From Isoetes taiwanensis (lineage: Eukaryota > Streptophyta > Lycopodiopsida > Isoetales > Isoetaceae), in the NCBI GenBank assembly GCA_021234155.1, contig JAJEKV010000001.1, forward strand, positions 24,107,189 through 24,171,188: a DNA stretch of 64,000 nt. Direction: 5' to 3'. The notes under the pieces were generated by a model. The model saw nothing but the letters and a program-made list of their open reading frames with translations. It did not search any database and had not been told where the DNA came from. Of the stretch, positions 33,931 to 47,268 are shown one piece after another (positions within the stretch are counted from its first letter, which is position 1; every line of letters starts with the position of its first letter). A program made the translations under genes and the position numbers.

Positions 33931-35704
33931 ATTGGACCCAATGGCCCAGTTAGAAAAAAATTTGCAATTTGATTCTCTGTCAGACCTTAAATCTGCCGGT
34001 TTATCACAAGCCATTGCATCCCATCTTGAATTTATAGTCATAAAATCCGATAAATTGAGATCTTGAACTTGAAGTGCAAAGATGAGCATTATCCAATGGC
34101 ATTTATTCTCATCCGTCATTCTTTGGAGGGCCAAGATGTGTAGTTCGAAATCCTAGGAGAACACACATGTAGTGGTGTTCAACAATTGAATAACAAGGAA
34201 GCCTCATGTGGCAAGATGGTTAGCCATGAAATATCGGGATAAATTCATGGAGCATCCACATTATAAACCTCCTTTCCTTGATTGATGATTTTAAATATCA
34301 TGAAAATCGACCATAGATTGTTCTTATCACATATCTGATTGCTTATAATGCAAAAAAGAGATAGCCATGGCTATTATTAATGGAGATTATCAAAGAGGGT
34401 CTTACATCAGTTACATGCATTTTGCCGTGAAACTCTTAGAGAGCAATCCGGGATAGTTATGCATATAATTGAAGAAAGTGGAGGACGTTTTTACATTCTA
34501 CATTCTTTGCTTTTGAAGCTTGTCTTCTTGGATTTTACTGAGTTGCAGCCCTTTCTTGGGATTGGATGGCACCTTTTTACGGTAAATATCTTGGCCATTT
34601 GATTTGTGCTACGAGGTTTAGATGCCACGGAGGACTTTATCCTGTGGCATTTGGAATAATTGATAATATAAAATGCAGGAGATTGGATTTGGTTTTACAA
34701 ATGCATCTACATAATAGTTTACATGTAGGTGCGGGGGGCTTACATTTGTATCGGTGACGAGACAAGGGTTCTGCGGGGAGGCTTTGTATGCTATTTTCCA
34801 ATGGCTGCCCAAATGCATATTGCATGAGACATCTTGAGGCAAACCTCAAGAAGAAATGCAATAATGTTGAGTTTTATTTTCTTTTGGGAATAGTTTTAGA
34901 ACGCGAGCAAACACAACAAGTTGCTAATATGAGAAAAGTAAATCTCTGAATGTAAAAACAACAGATTGGTTGTTAGAAACCACTATTATACACGAGTCTT
35001 TGGGCTACAACTTATTTTAATAAATTATACAACGCTTTGGTCACCTTACTTCAAATTTATCAGAGTTTTTGAATTCTTTATTGCTTGAGGCCAGGGAGAA
35101 ACCAATTATTGCCATGCTTACGGATATTAGACAATCATTGATGGAGAGGTTCCATAAACGAGGTAATGAAGCTAGACGAGCATTAGTATCTGCAGGGCAA
35201 AGTACAGCTTACACATTAGTGCACGAGGGAGGAAAAGCAACATCCAGAACCATCACTTACATCGAGGCTAGGTTGAAAAGAATTTTACCTTCAAATGGCA
35301 TTGTATTTGAAGTTACCACACCGGAGCATAGGCGGATTGTGCATCTTGAACATTATACATGCAGTTGTTGTGCTTGGCAGCATAGAGGAATTCCTTGTGC
35401 TCATGCAATAGGAGCAATCCTCTGGTTGAAAAGAAGACCACAAGAGTATACTCATCCAGCATATTCAATAAAGGCATGGTATGATGCATATGTAGGCGCA
35501 ATATTTCCATTTGAAGATGTCGTAGAAGAAGAAGAGACAAATCTGAAACCTCTTGCTACACGTAAGCCGCCAGGACGTCCAAAAAAGAGACGGATCTGTA
35601 TGGAGGATCGCTTCAAAGAAATTCGTCCTTACAGATGCTCAAGGTGTGGGCAATATGGACGCCATAATCAGAAGAGTTGCAGGAATGCAATTGCAGATTG
35701 ACAT
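33930..35704 (+). pseudogene. MULE (MuDR-type) transposase remnant
   Basis: Conceptual translation in changing frames gives MuDR-type order. An N-terminal plant MuDR domain lies at about 33950-34140. The DDE core region is near 34440-34900 (YGKYLGHLICAT, GGLYPVAFGI). The phrase CMRHLEANLKKKCNNVEF follows at about 34820-34880. An open C-terminal frame of 210 aa spans 35069-35701, with a SWIM zinc finger (CSCCAWQHRGIPCAHA) and a CCHC knuckle (CSRCGQYGRHNQKSC). The early part has several shifts and stops; the C-terminal part is open. It would act as a cut-and-paste transposase. Confidence 0.8.
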
Positions 35705-36717
35705 GCATTCTTTAATTTACATTCATTTCTTCATTAACATGTACTCTGAATTCTAGTCATCAACATGTCTGAATTCATTTATATTCATTTTTGAATTATA
35801 TTCATTCATGTGTGAACTGTAGATCTAGAATAGATTGTGCTCATTGTGGCTTGTTTCAATGTCAAATTAAGAGATGTTAATATCCACTGCCAGTTACAAC
35901 AAATAAGTACAGGCTGTACCAAGAAGTTCTGTGCTCTTATAGTCATCGATTGCATGTTGTTATTTATAGTCAAGACGAGATATCCTGGAATTCTATAGTA
36001 CAGTGATGGCAGAGTATGTTGTATCATTTTAGAACAAATAGAAGTTGGAGGAGATTACACTTTGCTCTTTAGAATGATGAGGAATGATGCTGCAGGTTTG
36101 TTAAATGCAGGTTCTCAAGGGCATGCTAAAGCAGCTGTTCCAGTTTGCTGTTGCAGTTCCAGTTTGCTGTTGCCCCTTTCCAGTTTACTGTGCTGGCAGC
36201 ATTAAACCCTGCATAAACAAGCAAATTGCCCCATTTGGATGGATCCTTCTTTCCAAATTTTCACAGAATGCAGCAATGATAATTGAATACTCGAATTTTC
36301 TAGCTTTATGCTGCAAAATTTTCAAATTGGCTCTTCTGTTATGATTGGGTCATGCAAGAACCTGTGACAAACTAGCCAGGTCATGTATGATGTAGTCCTG
36401 GTTTTTGTTTCGTCTCTGGCCATAAAACGGTCGCCAGAGGTAACCTGCCAAGCCTGGCACTTTCTCTGATTGTTTCCGGCAGCTCAAAGCTAGAATAGAT
36501 TGTGCTCAGATCTAGAATGAACTGTAGAATCCGAAGACAAAGAACGATCCTGTCTTCGTATTGTTGTATTGTTGTATGTGACGTAAGGGCATTTAAACAA
36601 TTAAAATAAATAAACGCACAAAACATATGGAGGGAAAATCCTAGGATACATAAAAACAAGTAGGAAGTAGTATACAAGTATACTATATACAAGGCTTTGC
36701 ATGTGACCTGACCCTTA
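35705..36717. other. Spacer between MULE remnant and cotransporter gene
   Basis: AT-rich DNA. Near 36115-36190 the phrase CAGTTTGCTGTTGC occurs in close repetition. The part adjoining 36718 should contain the 3' UTR of the cotransporter. No polyadenylation signal stands out. Confidence 0.4.
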
Positions 36718-39700
36718 CTAGTCGAAATGGCCAGTTAGCTCTCTACCAGTGCCTCGAACAAGCAAGACTCGCTGGAGGCCGCAGGTGAGATCCTCGCAAT
36801 AGTTCATATATTTGCTGGGTTGCATTCCTTCGTAGTGATCGGGCAAATTAAGGATAACAAGTTGGGCACTTTTGGACTGTTCTACAATGATCTCATTCAG
36901 TTTCTTTGCAGAATAGGACTGGCTGAAAGTTTCCCATGCCCTTTTGTTGGGAAGTAGCGCAGGAGGTGTATTCCTTGGAGATAAAACGGCCGAAGATGCT
37001 GCAGATGTAGCAGGCAATAGTTGATCTGCGCTTGCTGTCCGGAAAATGGAGCTCCTCCGATGCTTCTTCCCGCTCTTCATCGGAGGTAATTGCCCTGCGC
37101 TTTTGGCTCTCACTATTGGCTTTCCTGCCTTGTCTTGTTGGATTACTTCACTTAGATCTGGAGTACCCATCTTTGTCTCGTCACTAAATGTTGCTGGCTT
37201 GCATTCTACTACTATCTCTAAATCTGGTAACCTCTTCCCATCTGGGAATTCAATATTAATCCCTTCTGGTCCCTCTGTTGTATGGGTCTGATCTATAGCA
37301 GCTCTTTCTTCGAAGGAACACGTCTTTCCAGAACCAGCTTCCTTTTCTGACTTGATTCTGCTCGGGCCTGGTGCTCCCGTGTCTTCAACTTGCTCAAAGG
37401 TCTTCTTTCTACTGGATTCTGAGGCAGCCTCAGCAAATTCTATGTCAATTGGCTTGTTTGAACATTTAGTAGCTGCATTTCTTTGCCTCCAGCCACGGGG
37501 AGACCTACTGGATGAAGCTCCTCCAAGCATCATCAACTCTCCAGGGAAGGCTTTTTTAAAAATGTTTTGCAGCAGGTTATTTGTGCTATCTTGCTTACCA
37601 GCAAACATATTTTTCAGTTTCTGTCCATTAGAGACCACCTCTCTCTTAGGTTCTTGTTTTTTCCTGCTCATAAACGACACATTAATACGGAAAAGATAGA
37701 TGCCTGCTACCTCAAAACATTTAAATGATGTATTAATACCGATAATCTGCTACTTCTTTTGCAAAGGCTAATGCTTCTTCCATTCTTATTGTGTTGTCAA
37801 AAGTATATGGCGCCAAATCTGAGTCATCCAACTCTAGGACCTCAACCTCTGCTTTTATACGTACCTGCAGAAATGCAACAGCATATATTCCAGTAAATTA
37901 TTTGACAGCATTCAGAAAATTTCTTTGTCCCTGGACGTTTACCTGTTCCAGAATCTTATGCAAATTCTCTTTTATTGCCTGGGAGTTGTCTAGTTTTTCA
38001 GCCACTGTATGCACACGTAACTTACATTTACGCCAGATCTTGTGCTGATTGATTAGGTGGGCCAATAGCAGCAACAGTCCACCATCATGAACAATCCACC
38101 ACACATCAATGCTTCCCTCCAGAAGGCTATCATTGGTCGGAAATTGATTCAAATGCATACATAAAAGTACTGCTTTATCTGCGGCCTTACTTTCTGCTAA
38201 TGTTTCTAAGAGAATCTGTGAATGAAGTTAGGAACTTGAGTTAATATAGAGTCTCATGGGGAATGGGTGCTGATAAAGTATGGTTTCACACTAAACAGAT
38301 TATAAAGGACATTGAAAACACAATAAAGACATCCTGTCAATGCATTTGTCCAAATGCAGCATTTAATCACCTCAGCACTAGACTCCTCCCCGTCACGCCA
38401 CTTAGTTGGCCAACCTAACAGAAGGGTATTTGGTTCCAATGCTCCCAGGCCAGATGATTGGATAGCATAAGTCTTGCCTTCTCGGTAGGTTGGAGCAGTC
38501 AATACTTTGGAAAAGCCTGTTACGTTTGCCGCCTCCATGCAGTTTTCAAGCTCAACCTAATGGGATCAACAATATGTTATTAATTTTGGAAAAGAAAATT
38601 TCTCTAATAAGAGACCATTCCTACTCTTTCTGCAGATAGCTGTGGTTGCATTTCTTCAAGTTTTCCTTCAAGGATTACCGTGATGACACATAATCCCTTT
38701 CCCTGTTTATTGATATAAGCCAATGAAGAGGGAAAAAGTGAGTATCTTGCATGTAAGACATTGTGCTAAATTTATAGTAAAGAGCGGTATTTTAAAGATA
38801 GCTCTGCAAGGAGGACTAACACAAGCATTGCAAAATTTTTTATATCTTACCTTCTTAAGTTGTGATGCAAAACATAGGAACTCATGACCAGCATGACCAT
38901 CACTCCGCCAGAAAGATCGCGGCTTAGAGAGACATAAAAGCTGTGGACGCCAATTGATGGTGTAGCGTGCTTCATGACCAACAGATAAGATGCTCTGCAC
39001 TGCTAACTGTAAGCGCAGGCCTCCCAAACCAGTCCCCCAGTCAACTTCGACCTGAGAATCACAGAAGCATTTACATAATTGCACCATAATAAATTTTATC
39101 CAGAGTTTAGAGAGTACTTAACCTGTCGATAATCAATGTAAGCATAGATAACTGCAAGAATGAACATGGCAGCTAGAGCCCAGTACCACAAAATAAAAAA
39201 ATTCATTGCTGCACATAAGAAAAAGCCTAATAAAGCAAATGACCAATGATAGTACTTCCATTTTGGCCTCCAGCTGCAATAAAAACAGGTAGTGTAACTT
39301 TGTTGCTCCAAAAGCAAAACATAGGAAAGTTTTGTAAGTTAGTACCTTGGTGCATTCATTATAGAAAGAATGAAGCATGAGAGGTTCAGTGCTGCATAGC
39401 AAGTGAGAAAGCAGATTGAAACAAGAGGAGCAATCTGGTCAAGACTGCCAACCATTGCCCCCAATACACACAGAATTGTGGTGAAAATTAAAGCTCGACG
39501 TGGTTCTCCAGTTTCTGTTGTTTCTGACAGGAAGTTAAGGAATGATAATATTCTGTCTCCAGCAATTGCCTACATAAATATTTAATAGCTAAAGTAAGCT
39601 TTATTAGTAGTTAAATACTAAATTCAGAGGGAAGAGAGTGACACTTACTTGAAGCAATCTTGGGGAAGTGATGAGGCATTGAAGGGCCTGCGAGAGTGAT

Positions 39701-41291
39701 GCAACCATGATTCCTAACTGTGTAAGTATAGGCAATGGAAATGCCACTTCCTTCATTGCCATTAGTTGCTCATTCCCTGAATGATGTTGTGTAGAATAGC
39801 TTTTACTTAAAAGAAAGTCACGTGTCCCTACAGCTCCCCAAAGGCCCATATATGATACATACATTAGCAAACTAATGAATATAGCTCCAAGCGTGCCAGT
39901 AGGAATTGATTTTTCAGGCTTTTGCAGATTTTTAGCACGATCTGCACCACTGACAATTGTTCGTCAAAATTTGGTCCAGATTGAGAAAAAACTACGAAAG
40001 CTCAAAATAATACTTCGAAAGGAGGTCTTTGAAAGGAAATAATTCAAACATTTTAGGTGCCTTTAATGTAGTATACCTCAGTATTCCAGTGAAGCATGGA
40101 AAGAACACCGAGAGAACTACAGAAAATGATACACCTTTTTCATACATAGGATTCCAGTTACTCTTAAATGTTTTCCATGAAAGACCAGTTAATGTTGAAG
40201 GTGCATGGCCACGAGGTGCAGTAAAAAATCCCATGTAATATGACAGCATCGTGTAGAGGACTATAAGGAAGAAGAATACACCTAACTTGGAAACAAACTT
40301 GATCCCAAAAAATACCTGTGCACAAGGTAGATCACGGTGTTGAAGAGATATAATTGGCCATTTAAACAAGAGCTAGAATATGTGATCAATTCAGAAATAA
40401 ATGGCATACCAGAACACCAAGTATGAAGAGTAAACTGGCACCAATTATACGATTGGAGGATGGAAATTGCAGTGCAGAAAAGGTAAACTCCATCATTTCT
40501 ACAGCTCCAAGAGACTGTCGGGTTTCAACATTGTCTTGAGTAGAAAGAAAGAAGTTAAATCCAAAAAGCAAACAACTATTTATGCACCTCAAGTACTGCA
40601 AGCAGCATTACTCCAAGGTAATACAGGCAGCCAACAGCTCCACCTATTCTAGGCCCCAAAGCCCTTGATATCAAGTAACTGTAAGTCAAAGAATCTGGTA
40701 AGCTTACCTCAACCTCTCTGGCAAAGAACTAAAACATAATACTTACTATGTTCCACCCTCTTCAATCGGTCCATTCGTGGCGATGGCACTAAGTGATATC
40801 GTGGTTAAAAGTGCACAAAGGAAAGAAACAAAGACAATCACGAACGATTGCCAAACACCAGCATTGCCCACAATATAAAAAAATCGGAGGAATATAAGCA
40901 CTCCTGCACACAATTTGAAGGGTAATTTGTTTTAAAATGCCAAAGTACAACTCTAATGTAACCTCCTCTTTAAGGATTATCTACATCTTTTGCCATTGTA
41001 ATCTTTCTAGGAAATCTAGAGACTTGTAGAAAATGTAGGCAATAGCACAAATTACAACATACCCCACATGTTTTCACAGGTTGGAATGAGTACACCGTTA
41101 AGAGTTCCCAATCCATGGCTTTTAGACTGACGTCCTATAAGTCTTTGCCAAACATCCTTAGCATTGAACTTATATGGATTACTTTTGGAATAACTTTTCT
41201 CCAAAAACTCATCAGGAGATGGTCTAGATGCGATCCGAGGGGATGAAAAACACAAACTTGCATGCCTGCTTGGGCTCTCTGAGGTTTCCAT
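36718..41291 (-). CDS. KCC-type cation-chloride cotransporter (SLC12 family)
   Basis: Fourteen exons, high to low: 41291-41063, 40903-40747, 40678-40588, 40514-40410, 40315-40077, 39949-39649, 39569-39346, 39273-39123, 39051-38851, 38702-38625, 38556-38371, 38215-37943, 37864-37740, 37663-36718. All introns are GT-AG; phases agree, giving 1101 aa without a stop. Residues about 70-480 form the membrane part (ENMWGVLIFLRF, SAIATNG, YYLISRALGP, FFPCFTGILSGADRA, APSWRPKWKYYHWS). The long cytosolic C-terminus contains IDVWWIVHDGGLLLLL, AEVEVLELDDSD, and ends YCEDLTCGLQRVLLVRG. These phrases match animal KCCs more closely than Arabidopsis CCC1. Such proteins co-transport K+ and Cl- electroneutrally across plasma or endomembranes. 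The first Met after the TTCAG acceptor was chosen; upstream exons are probably UTR. It appears intact. Confidence 0.93.
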
Positions 41292-41297
41292 TTCCAC

Positions 41298-43496
41298 CTG
41301 AACGATCAGAATATGTTTGTTAGAATAAACGACAAAGTGCAAACCCACCAAATGCAACTTGCTAAACTAAGATCCAGATTCTGGCAAAGGACGAAAAGTT
41401 TTAACAAAATTGCTCGGCACAAGAATATTCGTGTCTCGAGGGCAAAACAATTGCCCGAATAAGATTGTCGAGGAGGATTAAGCTTGTCATTTCCTATTTC
41501 TGAGATGTTGATTAACATGCATGCAGACATCAATAAAAAGTTCAAGACTTTGACATATTGCACAGATTTCAGAAATTTCATATCCATGCAGTTCATGGGT
41601 AGCTTCAAAGTGTTATTTCAGGCGCCTGCAATTGCTAGAAAACAACCAGACGAGATATTGAAGACAGATCTGAAAAGTTATATACACTACATTTGGCTCC
41701 TAAACAAACAATAGTGACAATATGAACTATTCAAGCAATCCTTGATTTTTCTAAACATCTAAACAAGCCAGAAAAAAAAAAGAAACTTATCAATCGTCAG
41801 CATTCTTCCTGGCTCTACCTTTTTTGTGCCGGAGTCCTGGAAGGCGTTCGGATTCTTTGGAGCGGTGGATGGATTTTGAGATTTTAGATGAATTGTGGAA
41901 AGATAGATGGACAAAAAATATGCTATGCAAATTTAAGAATTTGGAGCTGCAAACAAGTAGTTGAATCTTATGCCGAAAAACCTTCCTCAGTGCATGGATC
42001 AACACGGCCACACCAGCATGCAGGCAGACACAATGCGAAGAAAAGGGAAGGTCATAGATAGATATAAATACAGAAGTAAGTATAAAACACATGGTTGAAG
42101 TTGCTTTTAAAGTCTATCAATAAACCACTAAATTGTGCAGGAAAACCTTTCCCACTGCATGGATCAACCAGCATGATATAAACACATGGGTGCCAAAGAA
42201 AAGACAGATATAAATAAAGAAATAGAAAACTAGTTGAAAAGTTGCTTTTAAATTCTATCAAAGATACAGTGTAGATATCCACTGATGTGCCATGTTAAGG
42301 TAAAACTTGTTATAGCCTCTTGTGTGCCTGCTTCAATTTTGCGGTGCCATGTGGCACCTTGTTCAAACCTTGTATTCTTACCAAGTCAGATTTCTCATTT
42401 ACCATGGTTTCTATTGGTCAGAAGGCGCTTAACTATCAATAACAACAAAGATTGATTTGTCGTATTAGGGTGAATTTAGAACTTTACAAATGTCTAAGGT
42501 GGTATAAGGTGTCCAACATGGTGTAGAATACTTTCTCACTACGAATTTGAGAGGATATCTTAAACGTTTGAACGAGGACTTGGCACTCATCCAACTCATA
42601 AATAGGTTTGACATATTAGCACCGAATCTGCTCGTTCACGCATTGTTACTAAAATCTTGGACTTTTACCAAAGAGTATATTTGCTTCGCCATCTTCGAAT
42701 CGTCACCATGAACAATAAGCATGTGATATTCATTTATTTAACTTATTATAAGCGTTGAACTTGTTCCAACTCTAGATTCTTGCCTTTTGTCAACGTCCTT
42801 TTTTGTACGTCTTACATCAACATCATCATGGTTGTCCCAGTCTATGCTATTATATTCATAGTACTACTGTAATGCATATGCCTAGAAATTTCATATGTGC
42901 ACATCATTCCAAGGTTGTCCGAAATCTGTACTATTATATTCATGGTACCACTATACTGCACATGCCTAGAAATTTCGTCTGTGCACCTCATTCCAACACA
43001 TAGTTTTAAAGGGCTAAGAGGATGCAATCTTTGTACTATTTTATAAGCATATATATGATGTATTCATAAAGTATGCTATAAGTTGTTCATATAATAGGCA
43101 TACAAGCATTTTAGCTCATGGAGAGTGTTTGTTTTTGTATTTTCGTTAAAGACATGCAAGAATTGTAGGCACAAACTATGTATTAAAGATATTCCTTACA
43201 CGTCTCTACTTTGTCTTTTACAAAAATACCACTTAATAATACATTAAGCAATGAAGAATCACAATAAAAAAGGATTTAACTAGTATATCCGTCATTTCTA
43301 CTATCTAAAAAAGGGGGGGAGGGGGAATAAGTAATATTCGAGGAAATTTGCAGGAATATACCCGTGGACTTATTCTGCAAGCATCAAGCACATGGACTGG
43401 CATTTCTGCCTACGTGCTGATATAGTTCTTGAGCAGCATCTCCAATAGCCCAAGCGACCCTTTTGTCGGGTCTGAACCTGTCTGTAGACTGACACG
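41298..43496. repeat. Upstream region of the cotransporter, with two local duplications
   Basis: Two tandem duplications occur. The first is about 160 bp (roughly 41980-42120 and 42140-42275), sharing CATGGATCAAC and GAAGTTGCTTTTAAAG-like ends. The second is about 85 bp (42828-42990), sharing ATTATATTCAT and CATGCCTAGAAATTTC. A G-run lies at 43312-43325. Any 5' UTR exon or promoter of the cotransporter should be here, but I could not identify one. Confidence 0.5.
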
Positions 43497-46400
43497 GCGA
43501 CTTAGAAGGAGCTGGAGTTGTGTTAAATGAGGATTATCAACTTTTAGCCATTTCTAGAGCAGTCTCCCATAATACACAGTTAGCTACCTTGTTAAGAAAT
43601 ATGGCTAAGTCAAAAGAACATGCAATTAGAATGATCAGAACAGAATTTGAGCAGACCAAAGGAGATGATGAAGTTTGTCAAACAGAAAAAGGGCAAGAAA
43701 GTGTTTAGTAGAAAACAAATTGGTCCATGCTTTAACTGTGACAGTTATGGTCATCTTAAAATAAATTGCCCTAAGCTTGGAAAGGAAGTTGTTTGCTATA
43801 ACTGTGAGGGCAAAGGTCACATAGCAACCAATTGCTCAAGTCCAAAACGAGGGAAAGGAAAAAAGTTTGAAGGTAAAAAAGGTGGAGGGTACAAGGCTAA
43901 GCCTAGCCTGAATATTGCTCGAGAAGCAGACCAAGAAGAAGATGAGCAGGATGAATACATTGAGGTAAATATGTCTACGGCTTGTTCTAAGATTAATAAA
44001 AAATTTGACACTGATGCTCTTATCTTAGATTCAGGAGCTGAGAGATCCGTGACAGGAAGTTCAAGAATGCTAAAAAAATGTCAGAGAAAAGAAGGAGGAC
44101 ATGTACAGTTTGGGAATGGGGAATTGAGAAGAATTGAGAGTGCTGGTGTTCTGGAGTTGTTTGACCTAGAAGGGAAAGCTGTAAAGTTAAAAAAATGTGT
44201 TGTGCATACCAGGATTAATAAGAAATCTTATTTCAATATGCCAGTTGGTTGATCTTGGCTATAAGGTTGTGTTTGAAAAACTCCATTGTAATATTTTTCT
44301 TGGAAATAAAAAAATGTTTGTGGGGAAAAGAGTTGGGAATTTATATGGATTAAGCAGACAACATTTGATTTCCAGTATTAATTTGCTGACTTATCCATCT
44401 CTGAAAATCTGGCATGAAAGATTATGTCATGTTAATCCTGCTACAATAGAGGTATTAAACAAGGAAGGATTCATTAATACCAGCACAAACCAATCTGAAA
44501 AACAAGTATGCATGGGATGTATGCTTGGCAAACACAACAGATTGCCTTTTAAGAAAAAAGGTGCAAGAGCAAAAGGCATTTTGGATTTGGTGCATACTGA
44601 TTTGTGTGGACCACTCAATGTTGTTAGTTTGAGTGGAAAGAGGTACTTCATGACCTTAATAGATGATTTCAGTAGAAAAACTAAAGTATACTGCATTAAA
44701 ACTAAGGATGCAGCATTTGAAAAGTTTAAACAATTTGTTAGTGAGATGGAGACCAAACAGGGGAGAAGGATCAAATGTTTGAGGTCCCATTTTAGGAGGT
44801 GAATTCCTATCGTGAATTTAAGAGGTTTTGCAAAAATAAGGGCATTAAAAGGCAACTCACTTGTAGTCATTCCCCACAAATGTAATGGTGTAGCCGAGAG
44901 GAAGAATAGAACAATTTTAAATGTTTGTTAGAAGCATGTTAAAATCAGCAGGTCTGCCAAATTTTTTATGGGAAGAGGCAGTTCAAACTGCTGTGACCAT
45001 TCAGAACATGTTGCCATCTGCTAGTACACATGGTGGAATTCCTGATATGCTTTGGTCAGGAAAGAAACCAAATTATGAAAATTTGAGAGTGTATGGATGC
45101 TTAGCATTTGTTCATATACCAAAAGAAAACAGAAAGAAGCTAGATGACAGGGCTCTAATTACATATCTAGTAGGGTATGATAATCAGTCCAAAGCTTATA
45201 GGCTATATGATCCTAAAGCAAGGAAAATAATTGTTAGCCGAGATGTTTCTTTTGATGAGGGACAAGTTTACAAAGTATTATCTAGACCTATAAAGTTGCC
45301 TGAAAATGTTAAGTTGATTGAGCAGAATACTAGGGCTGTATCTACTAATAAAGTCAATGAGGTTGATGCAGATGATGATGATGAGCCTGAGGCTGAAACA
45401 CAAACAGAATTTCAAGAAGAAATTGAAGACTCCTTAGGGGGCAATGAAGAAGAATCAATGGACACAAGTCAAGTTGAGAGATCAGTACCTATAGTTCAAC
45501 AACAACCTCAAGAAAAGAAAAGAAAAGAAGAATGACAGAAGTGCAAAAACTTCAAGCAGGTTTAAAATTTGAGACTAAGATGCATGGTCGTGATGAAGCT
45601 GGAAGGAGTAGGAGATTTCAAGATGAAAAGGAGCATGAGGTAAACAATATTTTTGAAATTTTGATGCATCTAAATCCTGAAGTGCCAAAAACCTTGGATG
45701 ATGTTCTAGTCTCAAATGACAAAGAGTAGTGGCTAAATGCTATGAAAGAAGAAATGGACTCTTTTGTCAGAACTGACACCTTTGAAACAGTTGATACACC
45801 AGAAGGGAAGAATATAGTAGGAAATAAATGGATTTTCAGAATCAAAACTGGAGCAGATGGCAAATCACCTAAATACAAAGCTAGGCTGGTTGCTCAAGGT
45901 TTCTCACAAAAAAGGGGTCAGGATTTTGATGAAACATTTTCTCCTTTAGTTAAAATGAATAGTGTCAGAATGCTATTGGCTTTGGCAAATGCATGGAATC
46001 TGGAAGTGCATCACATGGATGTAAAAACTGCTTTCTTAAATGCAAAATTAGATGAGGAAATTTTCATGAAACAAGCACCAGGATTTGAACAAGGGGAAGA
46101 TAAGGTTTGGAAATTGAAAAGGGCAGTTTATGGGCTGAGACAGTCTCCCAAAGAATGGTACAAATGCATGGACTCTTATCTGATTGAACAGGGATTTGTT
46201 AAGTTTTTGAATGATGGGAATTTATATAAATTTGAATGTCAAGATGGCTAGTGCATTAAAGCTTTATATGTTGATGACAACATTATGGTGGCCAAAGGTA
46301 CAAAATGTTTGTTGATGTGCAAAAAGTTGTTGAAAAGCAGATTTGAAATGTCAGACCTTGGAGAACTGACCAAGTTTTTAGGAATTGAGGTGTCAAGAAA

Positions 46401-47268
46401 CAGGGATGAAGGTACCATTATTCTAACTCAAAAGGAGCAGATCAGAGGTATGCTTGAGAAATTTAAAATGAAAGAGTGTAATATTAGTAAAACTCCTGTT
46501 GTGCCAGGATACAAGCTTTCTCTTGACATGTGTCCTAAAAATGATGAAGAAACAAAAATTATGGAGAAGATTCCTTATAGGTCCTTGACAGGTATGCTTG
46601 GCCTATGTTGCTAATTGCACAAGACCAGATATTGCTCATAGTGTAAACATGCTCAGTAGATATAACAATGATCCAGGGAAAGATCATTGGATTGCTGCAA
46701 AACGTGTTCTGAGATATTTAAAAGGCACTATGGATATGGGAATTTCATACAATTCAAAAAACTTAATATTGACTGCTTTTTGTGATGCTGACTGGGCAGG
46801 AGATTTGGATGCAAGGAAGTCTACATCAGGGTACCTTATGATGCTTGGAGGAGGTCTTGTAGCTTGGAAATGCAAAAAACAATCATCCATAGCATTGTCA
46901 ACTGCAGAAGCTGAGTATGCCTCAGCCACATTATGTGCAAAAGAACTAATATGGGAAAGGAGGTTAATTCTAGAACTTGGAGTTGAGCAACCAAATTCTA
47001 GTGAGATGCTATGTGACAGCACAAGCTGCATAGTCATGACTAAAAATCCAGTAATGCATGAAAGGTCGAAGCATATAGAATTAGAGATGCATTTCATTAG
47101 GGATGCTGTGTGCAAAGGGTTGATTCAGGTTAATTATATTAGTACAGATAAACAGGTGGCAGATATTTTGACAAAGGTTCTGGCAGAGAAAAGGTTCTCT
47201 GAGCTCAGAAAATAAATCATGCATACAGATTCAGATATGACATAAGGGGATATGACATGAAGGGGAAG
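43497..47268 (+). mobile_element. Copia family B, body 1 (5'-truncated)
   Basis: It begins abruptly inside gag (ACTTAGAAGGAGCTGG) without LTR or PBS and runs through to the polypurine tract before the LTR at 47269. It carries gag, protease, integrase, RT and RNase H of the same family as the next two bodies. It differs from body 2 in keeping the uninterrupted zinc-knuckle frame, so it is not a simple copy of its neighbour. Confidence 0.9.
43520..47215 (+). pseudogene. Family B gag-pol, body 1
   Basis: Frames in order: gag with two CCHC knuckles (CFNCDSYGHLKINC, CYNCEGKGHIATNC) and protease LILDSGAERSVTG (43647-44252); pre-integrase and integrase (44197-44802: HERLCHVN, CMGCMLGK, DLVHTDLCGPL); integrase end (44921-45535); RT (45742-46251: AQGFSQKRGQDF, HHMDVKTAFLNA); RNase H (46598-47215: FCDADWAGD, HIELEMHFIRD). 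Breaks include a frameshift near 44220, damage near 44785-44820, stop TAG at 45727 (CAG in body 2), stop TAG at 46249 (TGG in body 2), and a one-base insertion near 46592. Confidence 0.88.

Noticed and set aside
33751-34134. 127-aa minus-strand frame
   Set aside because: It lies opposite the decayed MuDR N-terminal domain and is a shadow of it.
37046-37699. Plus-strand frames opposite the last cotransporter exon
   Set aside because: They are antisense shadows of a well-supported exon.
43310-43326. G-run as a quadruplex
   Set aside because: A single long run without four separated tracts; no support beyond composition.
46684-47115. 143-aa minus-strand frame, repeated at 57785-58216
   Set aside because: Antisense to the RNase H of copia family B in both bodies; it is present only because the sense strand is conserved.
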